A DNA stretch of 5,641 bases from an uncultured Clostridia bacterium. GTDB taxonomy: Bacteria; Bacillota; Clostridia; Oscillospirales; Oscillospiraceae. The translations under genes and the position numbers were made by a program. A model generated the notes under the pieces. It was given only the letters and a program-made list of their open reading frames with translations. It was not told the DNA's origin and made no database searches. Positions 1-5,641 of the stretch are shown in pieces (positions within the stretch are counted from its first letter, which is position 1; each line of letters starts with the position of its first letter). The stretch is from NCBI GenBank assembly GCA_946060825.1, contig CAMGPO010000090.1, forward strand, positions 1-5,641, given 5' to 3'.

Positions 1-2
1 CC

Positions 3-806
3 AACCACGCCAAGAACCTGTTCGTCGGCGTCGGCGGCAGCGACATGATCAACAAGTCCCACATGGTCGGCGCGGTCTACGGCATGGAGCGCATGATGGG
101 CCGGGACAACACCCCGGTCCGGAAAATTTTCGACTACGGCATGGAGCACTTCCTGGCCGAGCGGCCCATCCTCTTCGTCCTGACCGTCACCACGGCCCCC
201 GGCGGCAACATCCGCACCCACGGCATCTTCCTGGGCGAGGGCCGGAGCTGCCTGACCGAGGCCGTCAAGCTGGCCCAGCAGAAGAACATCGACTTTGTGG
301 AGCATGGCCTCAAAAAATGCGTCGTCTACCTCGACCCCTGCGAGTTCAAGAGCACCTGGCTCGGCAACAAGGCAGTCTACCGCACCCGCATGGCCATGGC
401 CGACGGCGGCGAGCTGATCGTCCTGGCCCCCGGCGTGGAGAAGTTCGGCGAGGACGCCGCCTGTGACCGGCTGATCCGCAAGTACGGCTACCGGGGCCGC
501 CTCCACACGCTGGAGGAGTTCCGCAAGCCGGAGAATCAGGACCTGCGGGACAACATGGGCGCCGCCGCCCACCTGATTCACGGCTCCAGCGACGGCCGCT
601 TCTCTGTCACCTACGCCGTCCGGGACATCTCCCAGGCGGAGATCGCCGGCGTCGGCTTCCGGTCCGCCAGCTATGACGAATTGATTCAAACATACAACCC
701 CAAGACCCTCCGGTATGGCTACAACACCGTGGACGGCGAGGAGATCTACTTCATCCCCAACCCGGCCCTCGGCCTCTGGATCAACCGGGAAACCTTTAAG
801 GAGTGA
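3..806 (+). CDS. LarA-family (lactate racemase-like, DUF2088) protein, C-terminal part; candidate sugar-acid C2 epimerase
   Basis: The reading frame is open from base 3 and runs off the left edge, so 267 residues of the C-terminal part are visible; the ATG at 45 is internal. Family knowledge: LarA enzymes (about 420-430 residues) use a nickel-pincer nucleotide (NPN) cofactor to racemise or epimerise 2-hydroxy acids in the cytoplasm. What I see: a Lys (codon 12-14) in an AKNLFVGVGG stretch followed exactly 16 residues later by a His (codon 60-62, NKSH). This matches the spacing of K184 (covalent NPN attachment) and H200 (Ni ligand) in Lactobacillus LarA. A later Lys in WLGNKAVY (codon 369-371), followed by ADGGELIVLAPG, resembles the C-terminal active-site Lys region, but the Gln expected three residues earlier is Leu. 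The stop lies 6 bases before uxaC, whose AAGGAG site sits inside this gene's last codons, so the two are probably co-transcribed and coupled. I infer a sugar acid such as D-mannonate/D-gluconate as substrate rather than lactate. Family fairly sure; substrate unproven. Confidence 0.72.
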   Translation, partial: NHAKNLFVGVGGSDMINKSHMVGAVYGMERMMGRDNTPVRKIFDYGMEHFLAERPILFVLTVTTAPGGNIRTHGIFLGEGRSCLTEAVKLAQQKNIDFVEHGLKKCVVYLDPCEFKSTWLGNKAVYRTRMAMADGGELIVLAPGVEKFGEDAACDRLIRKYGYRGRLHTLEEFRKPENQDLRDNMGAAAHLIHGSSDGRFSVTYAVRDISQAEIAGVGFRSASYDELIQTYNPKTLRYGYNTVDGEEIYFIPNPALGLWINRETFKE

Positions 807-812
807 GCATCT

Positions 813-2246
813 ATGAAACCCTTTCTGGATGAGGACTTTCTGCTGAACACCGACGCCGCGAAGAAGCTCTACCATGAGTACGCCGCCGGCCTGCCCATCA
901 TCGACTACCACTGCCACATCAACCCCCAGGAGATCTGCGAGGACAAGCAGTATCCCAACCTGGCCCAGCTCTGGCTGGGCGTGGGCGGCAGCCACTTCGG
1001 CGACCACTACAAGTGGCGTTTCATGCGGAGCTGCGGCGTGGACGAGAGCTACATCACCGGCACCCAGCCGGATCGGGAGCGGTTCCGCAAGTGGGCCGGG
1101 TGCCTGAGCAAGGCCATCGGCAACCCGCTCTACCACTGGAGCCACATGGAGCTGAAGACCTACTTCGGCTATGACCAGCCCCTGACCGCCAAAAATGCCG
1201 ACGAGGTCTACGACCTCAGCGAGGAAAAGCTCCGCGACCCGTCCATGAGTGTCCGGGGTATCATCCGCCAGAGCAACGTCCGGCTGATCTGCACCACCGA
1301 CGACCCGGCCGACTCCTTGGTCTGGCACCAGAAACTGGCCGCCGACCCGACCTTTGAGACGAAGGTGCTGCCGGCCCTGCGGCCCGACAAGGCCAAGGCC
1401 ATCGAAGCCCCGGACTACCCCGACTACCTCCGGAAGCTGGGCGAGGCCTCCTGCGTCGAGATCCGCACCTTCGCCGACCTGAAAGCCGCGATGATCAGGC
1501 GCATCGACTTCTTCGGCTCCGTCGGCTGCCGCGTCAGCGACCACGCCCTCGAGTACGTCATGTACGCCCCGGCCTCCGAGGACGAAATCGAGGCCATCTT
1601 CGCCCGCCGTCTGGCCGGCCAGCTGCCCACTGAAGAGGAACGCCAGCAGTTCTACACCGCCTTCCTGCTCTTCGTTGGCCATGAATACGCCCGCCGCGGC
1701 TGGGTCATGCAGCTCCACTTCGGCTGCAAGCGGAACAACAACACCCACCGCTTCGCCGAGCTTGGCCCCGACACCGGCTACGACTGCATCGGCACCGCAG
1801 CTCCGGCGGCCCAGATGGTCGACTTCCTGAACGCCCTGAACGAGGCCGACGCCCTGCCCAAGACCATCCTCTACAGCCTCAATCCCAACGACAACGCTGC
1901 CATCGGCAGCATTCTCGGCTGCTTCCAGGACTCCAGCGCCGTCTCCAAGCTGCAGCAGGGCTCCGCCTGGTGGTTCAACGACCACTTCCAGGGCATGACC
2001 GATCAGATGACCTCCCTGGCCAACTTGGGGATGCTGGCCGGCTTCGTCGGCATGCTGACCGACTCCCGCAGCTTCCTGTCCTACACCCGCCACGACTACT
2101 TCCGCCGCATCCTCTGCCGTCTCCTCGGCGGCTGGGTCGAGGAAGGTCTGTACCCAGCGGACTGGGACACCCTCGGCGAGATCGTCAGGGACATCAGCTA
2201 CAACAACGCCGTCCGCTACTTCGGTTTTCCCCTAGAAACCGTCTGA
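813..2246 (+). CDS. uxaC: Glucuronate isomerase (uronate isomerase)
   Basis: Cytoplasmic aldose-ketose isomerase converting D-glucuronate to D-fructuronate and D-galacturonate to D-tagaturonate, the first step of hexuronate catabolism. It belongs to the amidohydrolase superfamily and forms a TIM barrel. The product is 477 residues, close to the usual 465-475, and looks complete. Family signatures are all present: the N-terminal metal motif DYHCH (His33, His35), TTDDPADSL (161-169), LRPDKA (189-194), MQLHFGCKRNNN (299-310), WWFND (386-390) and LTDSRSFLSYTRHDYFRR (415-432), which carries the barrel Asp at 417. The ATG at 813 is preceded by AAGGAG at 798-803, spaced 9 bases, overlapping the end of the LarA-like gene. 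The gene is last in its operon: a perfect 11-bp terminator hairpin follows 12 bases after the stop. Codon use matches its neighbours and no damage is visible. No transporter or regulator of the pathway lies in view; they would be to the left of the window. Confidence 0.96.
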   Translation: MKPFLDEDFLLNTDAAKKLYHEYAAGLPIIDYHCHINPQEICEDKQYPNLAQLWLGVGGSHFGDHYKWRFMRSCGVDESYITGTQPDRERFRKWAGCLSKAIGNPLYHWSHMELKTYFGYDQPLTAKNADEVYDLSEEKLRDPSMSVRGIIRQSNVRLICTTDDPADSLVWHQKLAADPTFETKVLPALRPDKAKAIEAPDYPDYLRKLGEASCVEIRTFADLKAAMIRRIDFFGSVGCRVSDHALEYVMYAPASEDEIEAIFARRLAGQLPTEEERQQFYTAFLLFVGHEYARRGWVMQLHFGCKRNNNTHRFAELGPDTGYDCIGTAAPAAQMVDFLNALNEADALPKTILYSLNPNDNAAIGSILGCFQDSSAVSKLQQGSAWWFNDHFQGMTDQMTSLANLGMLAGFVGMLTDSRSFLSYTRHDYFRRILCRLLGGWVEEGLYPADWDTLGEIVRDISYNNAVRYFGFPLETV

Positions 2247-2250
2247 TTGG

Positions 2251-2292
2251 AAAAAATTGCGCGGAATCCGACTTGGATTCCGCGCGTTTTTT
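2251..2292 (+). terminator. Intrinsic terminator after uxaC
   Basis: A perfect 11-bp stem (2259-2269 paired with 2275-2285, arms GCGCGGAATCC and GGATTCCGCGC) with a 5-base loop GACTT is followed by six T at 2287-2292. Six A at 2251-2256 precede the stem, so the structure could also stop transcription on the other strand. It ends the LarA-like/uxaC operon and separates it from spoVT. Confidence 0.93.
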
Positions 2293-2305
2293 ATCTGGTC
2301 TGGAT

Positions 2306-2334
2306 TTGCCCGCCGACGCAGGCGGCTGCATAAT
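2306..2334 (+). promoter_or_regulatory. Candidate promoter for spoVT
   Basis: TTGCCC at 2306-2311 (4 of 6 with the sigma-A -35 consensus) and CATAAT at 2329-2334 (5 of 6 with the -10) are separated by 17 bases. The site lies just after the uxaC terminator and 61 bases before the spoVT start, where a promoter is needed because the terminator isolates the gene. Bacillus spoVT is transcribed in the forespore by sigma-G, so another sigma factor may act here; I could not find a convincing sigma-G pair. By-eye matching only. Confidence 0.4.
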
Positions 2335-2395
2335 TCTCCTCTCTTTGCAGACAATAGCAAGGCAAATCTTCACAAAAAAGGAGCATCCAAAGCCT

Positions 2396-2938
2396 ATGAA
2401 AGCAACGGGCATTGTGAGACGTATCGACGACCTGGGCCGGGTCGTCATTCCCAAGGAGATCCGCCGCACCCTGCGCATCCGCGAGGGCGACCCCCTGGAG
2501 ATCTATACAGAAAAGGACGGAGAGGTCATCTTCAAAAAGTATTCCCCGATGGGCGACCTCTCCGACTTCGCCGGCCAGCTCTGCGAGTCCATTGGCAAGA
2601 ACACCGGCCGCATCGCCGCGGTGGCCGACCGGGACTCCATCATCGCCCTGGCCGGCGCGCCCAAACGGGATCTGCTGGACAAGCCCAACTCTCCCGCCCT
2701 GGAGCAGCTCATGAGTGAGCGCAAGTGCTACCGCTACACCCCCGGTACCACCAAATACCGCGCCACCGAGGACGCCGACCGCTACTACCTCGGCGTGGCC
2801 TCGCCGATTCTTGCCGACGGCGACATCCTCGGCTGCGTCATGATCCTGATGGATGAAAACGGTCAGGGCTTCGATGACGCCGACCAGAAAGTCGCCCAGA
2901 CCGCCGCCGGCTTTCTCGGAAAACAGATGGAGAGCTGA
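2396..2938 (+). CDS. spoVT: Stage V sporulation regulator SpoVT (AbrB family)
   Basis: A DNA-binding transition regulator which, in Bacillus, tunes forespore (sigma-G) genes and affects spore coat and germination. The 180-residue product is nearly the length of B. subtilis SpoVT (178). Residues 1-50 form the AbrB/MazE-like swapped-hairpin DNA-binding domain with its hallmark run IVRRIDDLGRVVIPKEIRR (6-24) and GDPLEIY. Residues from about 55 to the end (SPMGDLSDFAG through QKVAQTAAGFLGKQME) match the C-terminal GAF-like domain that separates SpoVT from the shorter AbrB and Abh proteins. The start is the ATG at 2396, preceded by AAGGAG at 2378-2383 with a rather long 12-base gap. The same frame stays open upstream into uxaC, but that stretch is an out-of-frame shadow crossing the terminator. 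The gene is monocistronic, with terminators on both sides. In Bacillus spoVT sits between mfd and spoVB rather than beside holB, so the neighbourhood differs. Confidence 0.93.
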   Translation: MKATGIVRRIDDLGRVVIPKEIRRTLRIREGDPLEIYTEKDGEVIFKKYSPMGDLSDFAGQLCESIGKNTGRIAAVADRDSIIALAGAPKRDLLDKPNSPALEQLMSERKCYRYTPGTTKYRATEDADRYYLGVASPILADGDILGCVMILMDENGQGFDDADQKVAQTAAGFLGKQMES

Positions 2939-2943
2939 ACCTG

Positions 2944-2975
2944 CCCGCTGTGCTGCAAAGTACAGCGGGTTTTTT
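2944..2975 (+). terminator. Intrinsic terminator after spoVT, with GCAA tetraloop
   Basis: An 11-bp stem (2944-2954 with 2959-2969, one G-U pair) is capped by the stable GNRA-type tetraloop GCAA at 2955-2958 and followed by six T at 2970-2975. It begins 5 bases after the spoVT stop and separates spoVT from the holB promoter. Confidence 0.93.
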
Positions 2976-3006
2976 GTAAAAACCTCTCGCAGAAGTGGAA
3001 AAAGTA

Positions 3007-3015
3007 TGCTATAAT
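3007..3015 (+). promoter_or_regulatory. Extended -10 promoter for holB-ricT
   Basis: TGCTATAAT gives a perfect TATAAT at 3010-3015 with the TGn extension at 3007-3009, in a short AT-rich island within GC-rich DNA. No good -35 is present at 17-18 bases (CTCGCA at 2986-2991 is 3 of 6), as is common for extended -10 promoters. A transcript would start near 3022, leaving a leader of about 30 bases before the ATG at 3052. Confidence 0.78.
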
Positions 3016-3032
3016 AATTTAGATTGTATGGT

Positions 3033-3036
3033 GGAG
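3033..3036 (+). promoter_or_regulatory. Candidate ribosome binding site that decides the holB start
   Basis: GGAG lies 15 bases before the ATG at 3052, a long but possible spacing. The upstream in-frame starts are less likely: GTG at 2995 lies before the promoter -10, and ATG at 3028 would sit about 6 bases into the transcript without a Shine-Dalgarno site. Confidence 0.4.
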
Positions 3037-3051
3037 AAGTGTGAGCAGTCT

Positions 3052-3996
3052 ATGGAGTTTACCGGCTTTCTCGGCAACGAACAACTGAAGACCCGTTTGA
3101 GCGGGATGTTCCGCCGGGAGAAGGCCTCCCATTGCTACCTCATCAGCGGCCCGGAGGGCTCCGGGAAGCATACCCTGGCCACGCTGCTGGCCGCGGCCCT
3201 GCAGTGCACCGGCGGCGGCGAGGTTCCCTGCCGGCGCTGCCCCCAGTGCCGCAAGCTCTTCTCCGGCAGCCATCCCGATTTCATCTCCGTGGACGATGAG
3301 ACGAGAAAGACCATCCCTGTGGAGCAGATCCGGAAAACCTGTGCCGACGTGTTCATCCGGCCCAACGAGGGCAGGCGGAAGATCTACCTCTTCCCCCACG
3401 CGGAAAAGCTGACCCCCGCCGACCAGAACACCCTGCTGAAGGTGCTGGAGGAGCCGCCGGATTACGCCGTGTTCCTGCTGCTGGCCCCAAATCCGGGCCT
3501 GCTGCTGCCCACGGTCCGTTCCCGCTGCGCCGAGCTGCACCTCTCACCCCTGCAGGAGTCCGCTTTGCTGCCGGCTCTGCGGCAGCGCTGTCCTGGCCGT
3601 AGCGAGGCGGAATACCGCTGTGCCGCTGTTTCCGGCTATCTGGGCCAGGCCATCGCCATTCTGGAGCAGGCGGAGCCGTCGCCGAAGACCGCCGCCTTTC
3701 TCGAGGCCTTTGCCGCCCGCGACACCCTGGGAATGCTGGAAACCCTGACCTCCATGGAGAAGTGGAAGCGGGAGCAGCTTCTACCGGCGCTGCAGGAGTG
3801 GAGCGCCCTGCTGACCGAAGCCCTCTCCGCCAGGTATGGCGCCCCGGTTTCCAATCCAGCCCTGCAGACCGTCCGCGACCGGCGGACTGCCCGGGAAATT
3901 CTGGAGGCCGTCGAAGCCCTCCGCCAGGCAGAGACCTGGTGCAATGCCAACGTCGGCACCGGCGCCATCTGCGGCGCCTTGGCCGTCAAACTGTAA
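3052..3996 (+). CDS. holB: DNA polymerase III subunit delta prime (clamp loader)
   Basis: A subunit of the clamp-loader complex (delta, delta prime, tau/gamma) that opens the beta sliding clamp and loads it onto primed DNA at the replication fork. From the ATG at 3052 the product is 314 residues, the usual delta-prime size, and begins MEFTGFLGNEQLK, as clamp-loader AAA+ proteins do. Seen: Walker A GPEGSGKHT (33-41); a four-cysteine zinc module C52, C60, C63, C66, close in position to E. coli delta prime (C50, C59, C62, C65); a degenerate Walker B region IYLFPHAEKL (111-120); NTLLKVLEEPP (126-136); and the SRC motif (157-159), whose arginine acts in trans on the neighbouring ATPase in known loaders. 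The degenerate Walker B fits delta prime rather than DnaX. The C-terminal third is poorly conserved, as is normal. holB is the first gene of a two-gene unit, 37 bases ahead of ricT. The frame extends to GTG 2995, but the promoter lies inside that extension. Confidence 0.93.
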   Translation: MEFTGFLGNEQLKTRLSGMFRREKASHCYLISGPEGSGKHTLATLLAAALQCTGGGEVPCRRCPQCRKLFSGSHPDFISVDDETRKTIPVEQIRKTCADVFIRPNEGRRKIYLFPHAEKLTPADQNTLLKVLEEPPDYAVFLLLAPNPGLLLPTVRSRCAELHLSPLQESALLPALRQRCPGRSEAEYRCAAVSGYLGQAIAILEQAEPSPKTAAFLEAFAARDTLGMLETLTSMEKWKREQLLPALQEWSALLTEALSARYGAPVSNPALQTVRDRRTAREILEAVEALRQAETWCNANVGTGAICGALAVKL

Positions 3997-4003
3997 AGGA
4001 TGC

Positions 4004-4018
4004 CTGCCCCTGGGGCAG
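4004..4018 (+). repeat. Perfect inverted repeat in the holB-ricT gap
   Basis: CTGCCCC and GGGGCAG flank a single central T. As RNA it could fold into a 6-bp G+C-rich hairpin with a 3-base loop, ending 6 bases before the GGAG site (4025-4028) of ricT. No T-run follows, so it is not a terminator. It might affect translation of ricT, or be chance in GC-rich DNA. Confidence 0.4.
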
Positions 4019-4033
4019 AGAATTGGAGCAACT

Positions 4034-5362
4034 ATGGAAGAACTGGAAACCAAGCGCCCGGAGGAGGAAGTCCCCGTTCCGTCCGAAACCGCCTATACCG
4101 TGGTGGACGTCCGCTTCCGTTCCGGCGGAAAAACCTATTTTTTTGACCCCGGCGACCTGACCCTGGCCGCCGGCGATGAGGTCATCATCGACACGGCCCG
4201 GGGCGCGGAGTACGGCGTCTGCGCCTCCGGCAGCCACAAAGTCGCGGGCCGTGAGATCGTCGCACCCCTGCGCCGTGTCCTCCGCAAGGCCACGGAGACC
4301 GATCAGCGGATTGCCGCCGAAAACCGGGAGAAGGAGAAGCGCGCTTTCCGCATTTGTCAGCAGAAGATCGCCGAGCACAAGCTGGATATGCAGCTTGTCT
4401 CCGCCGAGTGCGCCTTTGACGGCAGCAAAATTCTCTTCTTTTTCACCGCCGATGGCCGCGTGGACTTCCGCGACTTGGTGAAGAATCTGGCTGCCATCTT
4501 CCGCACCCGCATTGAGCTGCGCCAGATCGGCGTCCGGGACAAGGCCAAGATGGTCGGCGGCCTCGGCGTCTGCGGCCGGCCCTTCTGCTGCAGTGAGTTC
4601 CTGGCGGACTTCCAGCCCGTCTCGATCAAGATGGCCAAGACCCAGAATCTGAGCCTGAACCCCACCAAGATCTCCGGCACCTGCGGGCGGCTGATGTGCT
4701 GCCTCAAATATGAGCAGGAGGCCTATGAGGATCTGCTCAAAACAGCTCCCAAGAACGAATCCTTCGTGGATACCCCCGACGGCCGCGGCACCATCACCGA
4801 CGTGAATTTGCTGCGCCAGACCGTGCGGGTGCGCATGGAGGATCAGCCGGACACCATCGGCACCTACCGTAACTGCGACATCTGTGTGCTTCGCAGCGGC
4901 AAGGCCAAGAAGAACGACCCGCCGATCCCGAAGGATCTGGCCCCCATCTCCTCCAGGCAGAAATCGGCCCCGCCCGCAGAGCAACAGGAGGAGGCGCTGC
5001 CGGTTCTCGAGCCGGTCATCCTCCGGTCGGAGGCGGCCCAGATGCCGGTTCCCGCCCCAGCGCCGGAGCGCACCGCCGAAATTCCGGAGCAGCGGGAGGA
5101 CGCTCCTGCCCGCAGCCGCCGCCGCAGAAAGAAGCCCGCCGGCGCCGGCGAGGCCAAGCCCCAGAATTGGGAGCCGAAGGCCTGCGGCGAACAGCAGGTG
5201 AAGGAGGGCCAGCGCCGCAAGCCCCAGCAGGAGCGGCCCCAGACTCCGTCCCAGGGCGAGAGCGCCGAGGGTGGCGAGAAAAAGCCCAAGAGCAATCCAC
5301 GCCACCGCTACCACCGCCGCAAGCCGAAGAACCCCGGCTCCGGTCCCGCGCCCCAGGCATAA
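4034..5362 (+). CDS. ricT: RicT/YaaT-type PSP1-domain protein with long basic, proline-rich C-terminal tail
   Basis: In B. subtilis RicT (YaaT) joins RicA and RicF in an iron-sulfur (Y) complex that stimulates RNase Y-dependent mRNA processing and influences sporulation, competence and biofilm formation. Here residues about 20-290 form the PSP1-type core: VVDVRFRSGGKTYFFDPG near the N-terminus, IELRQIGVRDKAKMVGG (160-176), and two cysteine clusters, GVCGRPFCC (C180, C185, C186) and GTCGRLMCC (C217, C222, C223), likely cluster ligands. A further CDIC lies at 281-284. The protein is 442 residues against about 275 in B. subtilis; the excess is a low-complexity tail from about 290, with 26 Pro and 31 Lys/Arg in the last 152 residues, including SRRRRKKP and PRHRYHRRKPK. 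The tail looks disordered and could bind RNA (inference). The ATG at 4034 has GGAG 5 bases upstream; earlier in-frame starts lie inside holB. The gene ends at a terminator. ricA and ricF are not in view. Confidence 0.92.
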   Translation: MEELETKRPEEEVPVPSETAYTVVDVRFRSGGKTYFFDPGDLTLAAGDEVIIDTARGAEYGVCASGSHKVAGREIVAPLRRVLRKATETDQRIAAENREKEKRAFRICQQKIAEHKLDMQLVSAECAFDGSKILFFFTADGRVDFRDLVKNLAAIFRTRIELRQIGVRDKAKMVGGLGVCGRPFCCSEFLADFQPVSIKMAKTQNLSLNPTKISGTCGRLMCCLKYEQEAYEDLLKTAPKNESFVDTPDGRGTITDVNLLRQTVRVRMEDQPDTIGTYRNCDICVLRSGKAKKNDPPIPKDLAPISSRQKSAPPAEQQEEALPVLEPVILRSEAAQMPVPAPAPERTAEIPEQREDAPARSRRRRKKPAGAGEAKPQNWEPKACGEQQVKEGQRRKPQQERPQTPSQGESAEGGEKKPKSNPRHRYHRRKPKNPGSGPAPQA

Positions 5363-5402
5363 AAACCAAGCCGCCGAACGAACTCCGTTCGGCGGCGTTT
5401 TT
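5361..5402 (+). terminator. Terminator after ricT, probably bidirectional
   Basis: A perfect 11-bp stem (GCCGCCGAACG 5370-5380 with 5386-5396) with a 5-base loop AACTC is followed by TTTTT at 5398-5402 and preceded by AAAAA at 5361-5365. The A-run overlaps the ricT stop (5360-5362) and the T-run touches the stop of the minus-strand gene at 5402, so one hairpin can serve both convergent genes. Confidence 0.93.
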
Positions 5403-5641
5403 CAGTACAGCTCCACGATCCGGTCCATGGCCAGCTCTCTGACTGCCACAGTCACGACCCACTCGTCACCGATGAAGAGCTGGTATTCCCCCGGCAGCAG
5501 GCCGGAAAAGCGGCACTCCAGCCCGTCCTCCGCCGCCTCCAGAATCGCCTGCCGGGTGGTCCCACCGCCCTCGAGACGGCAGGTCGCCTGATCGCCATGG
5601 CAGCGGACGAGGATGCTGCCCCGTTCCTCGCCGGTCAGCTC
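5402..5641 (-). CDS. C-terminal end of an unidentified protein
   Basis: On the minus strand a frame stays open from the right edge of the window to a TGA at 5404-5402, giving 79 residues with no start in view. Codons show the same strong third-position G/C as the neighbouring genes, and the stop abuts a two-way terminator, which supports a real gene. The residues include three cysteines (VRCHGDQATC, LECRF) and a stretch SGLLPGEYQLFIGDEWVV, followed by alternating hydrophobic residues (TVAVRELAMDRIVELY). A G-L-x-P-G-x-Y-x-L pattern is typical of small beta-sandwich repeats (Cna-B/carboxypeptidase-regulatory-like), so the end may be such a domain. That is a weak guess from one motif and I do not recognise the protein. 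Its promoter and most of its length lie beyond the window. Confidence 0.6.
   Translation of the reverse strand, partial: ELTGEERGSILVRCHGDQATCRLEGGGTTRQAILEAAEDGLECRFSGLLPGEYQLFIGDEWVVTVAVRELAMDRIVELY

Noticed and set aside
2328..2357. A possible sigma-G promoter for spoVT, with GCATA at 2328-2332 as the -35.
   Set aside because: The sequence 18 bases downstream (ACAATAG) does not match a sigma-G -10 well, so the pair is not supported.
1970..2395. An in-frame extension of spoVT upstream into uxaC, which would give a 322-residue fusion.
   Set aside because: It crosses the uxaC terminator and overlaps uxaC in another frame. The extra residues are Arg/Pro/Leu-rich shadow sequence, and SpoVT begins at the ATG at 2396 with a Shine-Dalgarno site.
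3019..3540. A 173-codon open frame on the minus strand opposite holB.
   Set aside because: The translation is Gly/Ala/Gln-rich without motifs, and the holB evidence on the plus strand is strong.
3836..4033. An in-frame extension of ricT upstream into holB.
   Set aside because: It lies mostly within the holB frame, and the ATG at 4034 has its own GGAG site and gives the expected N-terminus.
3986..5314. A 442-codon open frame on the minus strand opposite ricT, the same length as the RicT product.
   Set aside because: It is a shadow of the GC-rich codon use of ricT: the translation is Leu/Gly/Ala-rich low complexity with no recognisable motif. The equal length is coincidence.
5016..5591. Open frames on both strands across the ricT 3' end and right edge (minus 5016-5462, plus 5271-5591).
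   Set aside because: They cross the terminator hairpin in frames other than ricT and the minus-strand gene, and their translations are Arg/Pro/Ser-rich shadow sequence.

Overview
The window looks like a piece of chromosome from a GC-rich, spore-forming Firmicute, most likely a gut-type Clostridia (Oscillospiraceae/Ruminococcaceae-like). Three things suggest this: a SpoVT-type sporulation regulator, the Firmicute gene pair holB-ricT, and strong third-position G/C in every gene, with AT-rich DNA only at promoters and terminators. The genus is inference; no marker here fixes it.

There are three transcription units and the edge of a fourth. (1) Bases 1-2292 hold the end of a sugar-acid catabolic operon: the C-terminal part of a LarA-family (nickel-pincer racemase/epimerase-like) protein, then 6 bases later a complete glucuronate isomerase, uxaC, closed by a strong intrinsic terminator. 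(2) Bases about 2306-2975 hold a single AbrB-type regulator, spoVT, with a weak candidate promoter and its own terminator, which has a GCAA tetraloop. (3) Bases about 3007-5402 hold a two-gene unit driven by an extended -10 promoter: holB (DNA polymerase III delta prime, clamp loader) and ricT (PSP1/YaaT-type protein with two CX4CC clusters and an unusually long basic, proline-rich tail), closed by a third hairpin terminator. (4) Bases 5402-5641 on the minus strand hold the C-terminal end of an unidentified protein that converges on ricT and shares its terminator.

Functionally, UxaC opens hexuronate breakdown (glucuronate to fructuronate, galacturonate to tagaturonate), whose next aldonate intermediate on the glucuronate branch is D-mannonate. 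A LarA relative translated just ahead of it is therefore a plausible C2 epimerase of a sugar acid such as mannonate/gluconate. holB and ricT are also neighbours in Bacillus, but here the usual flanking genes (tmk, yaaQ, yaaR before; yabA after) are missing from the immediate vicinity.

No tRNA, rRNA, CRISPR array, insertion sequence or phage gene is visible. No gap between genes exceeds 150 bases. The best leads are the LarA-like protein's substrate and the RicT tail; neither amounts to a demonstrated new system.
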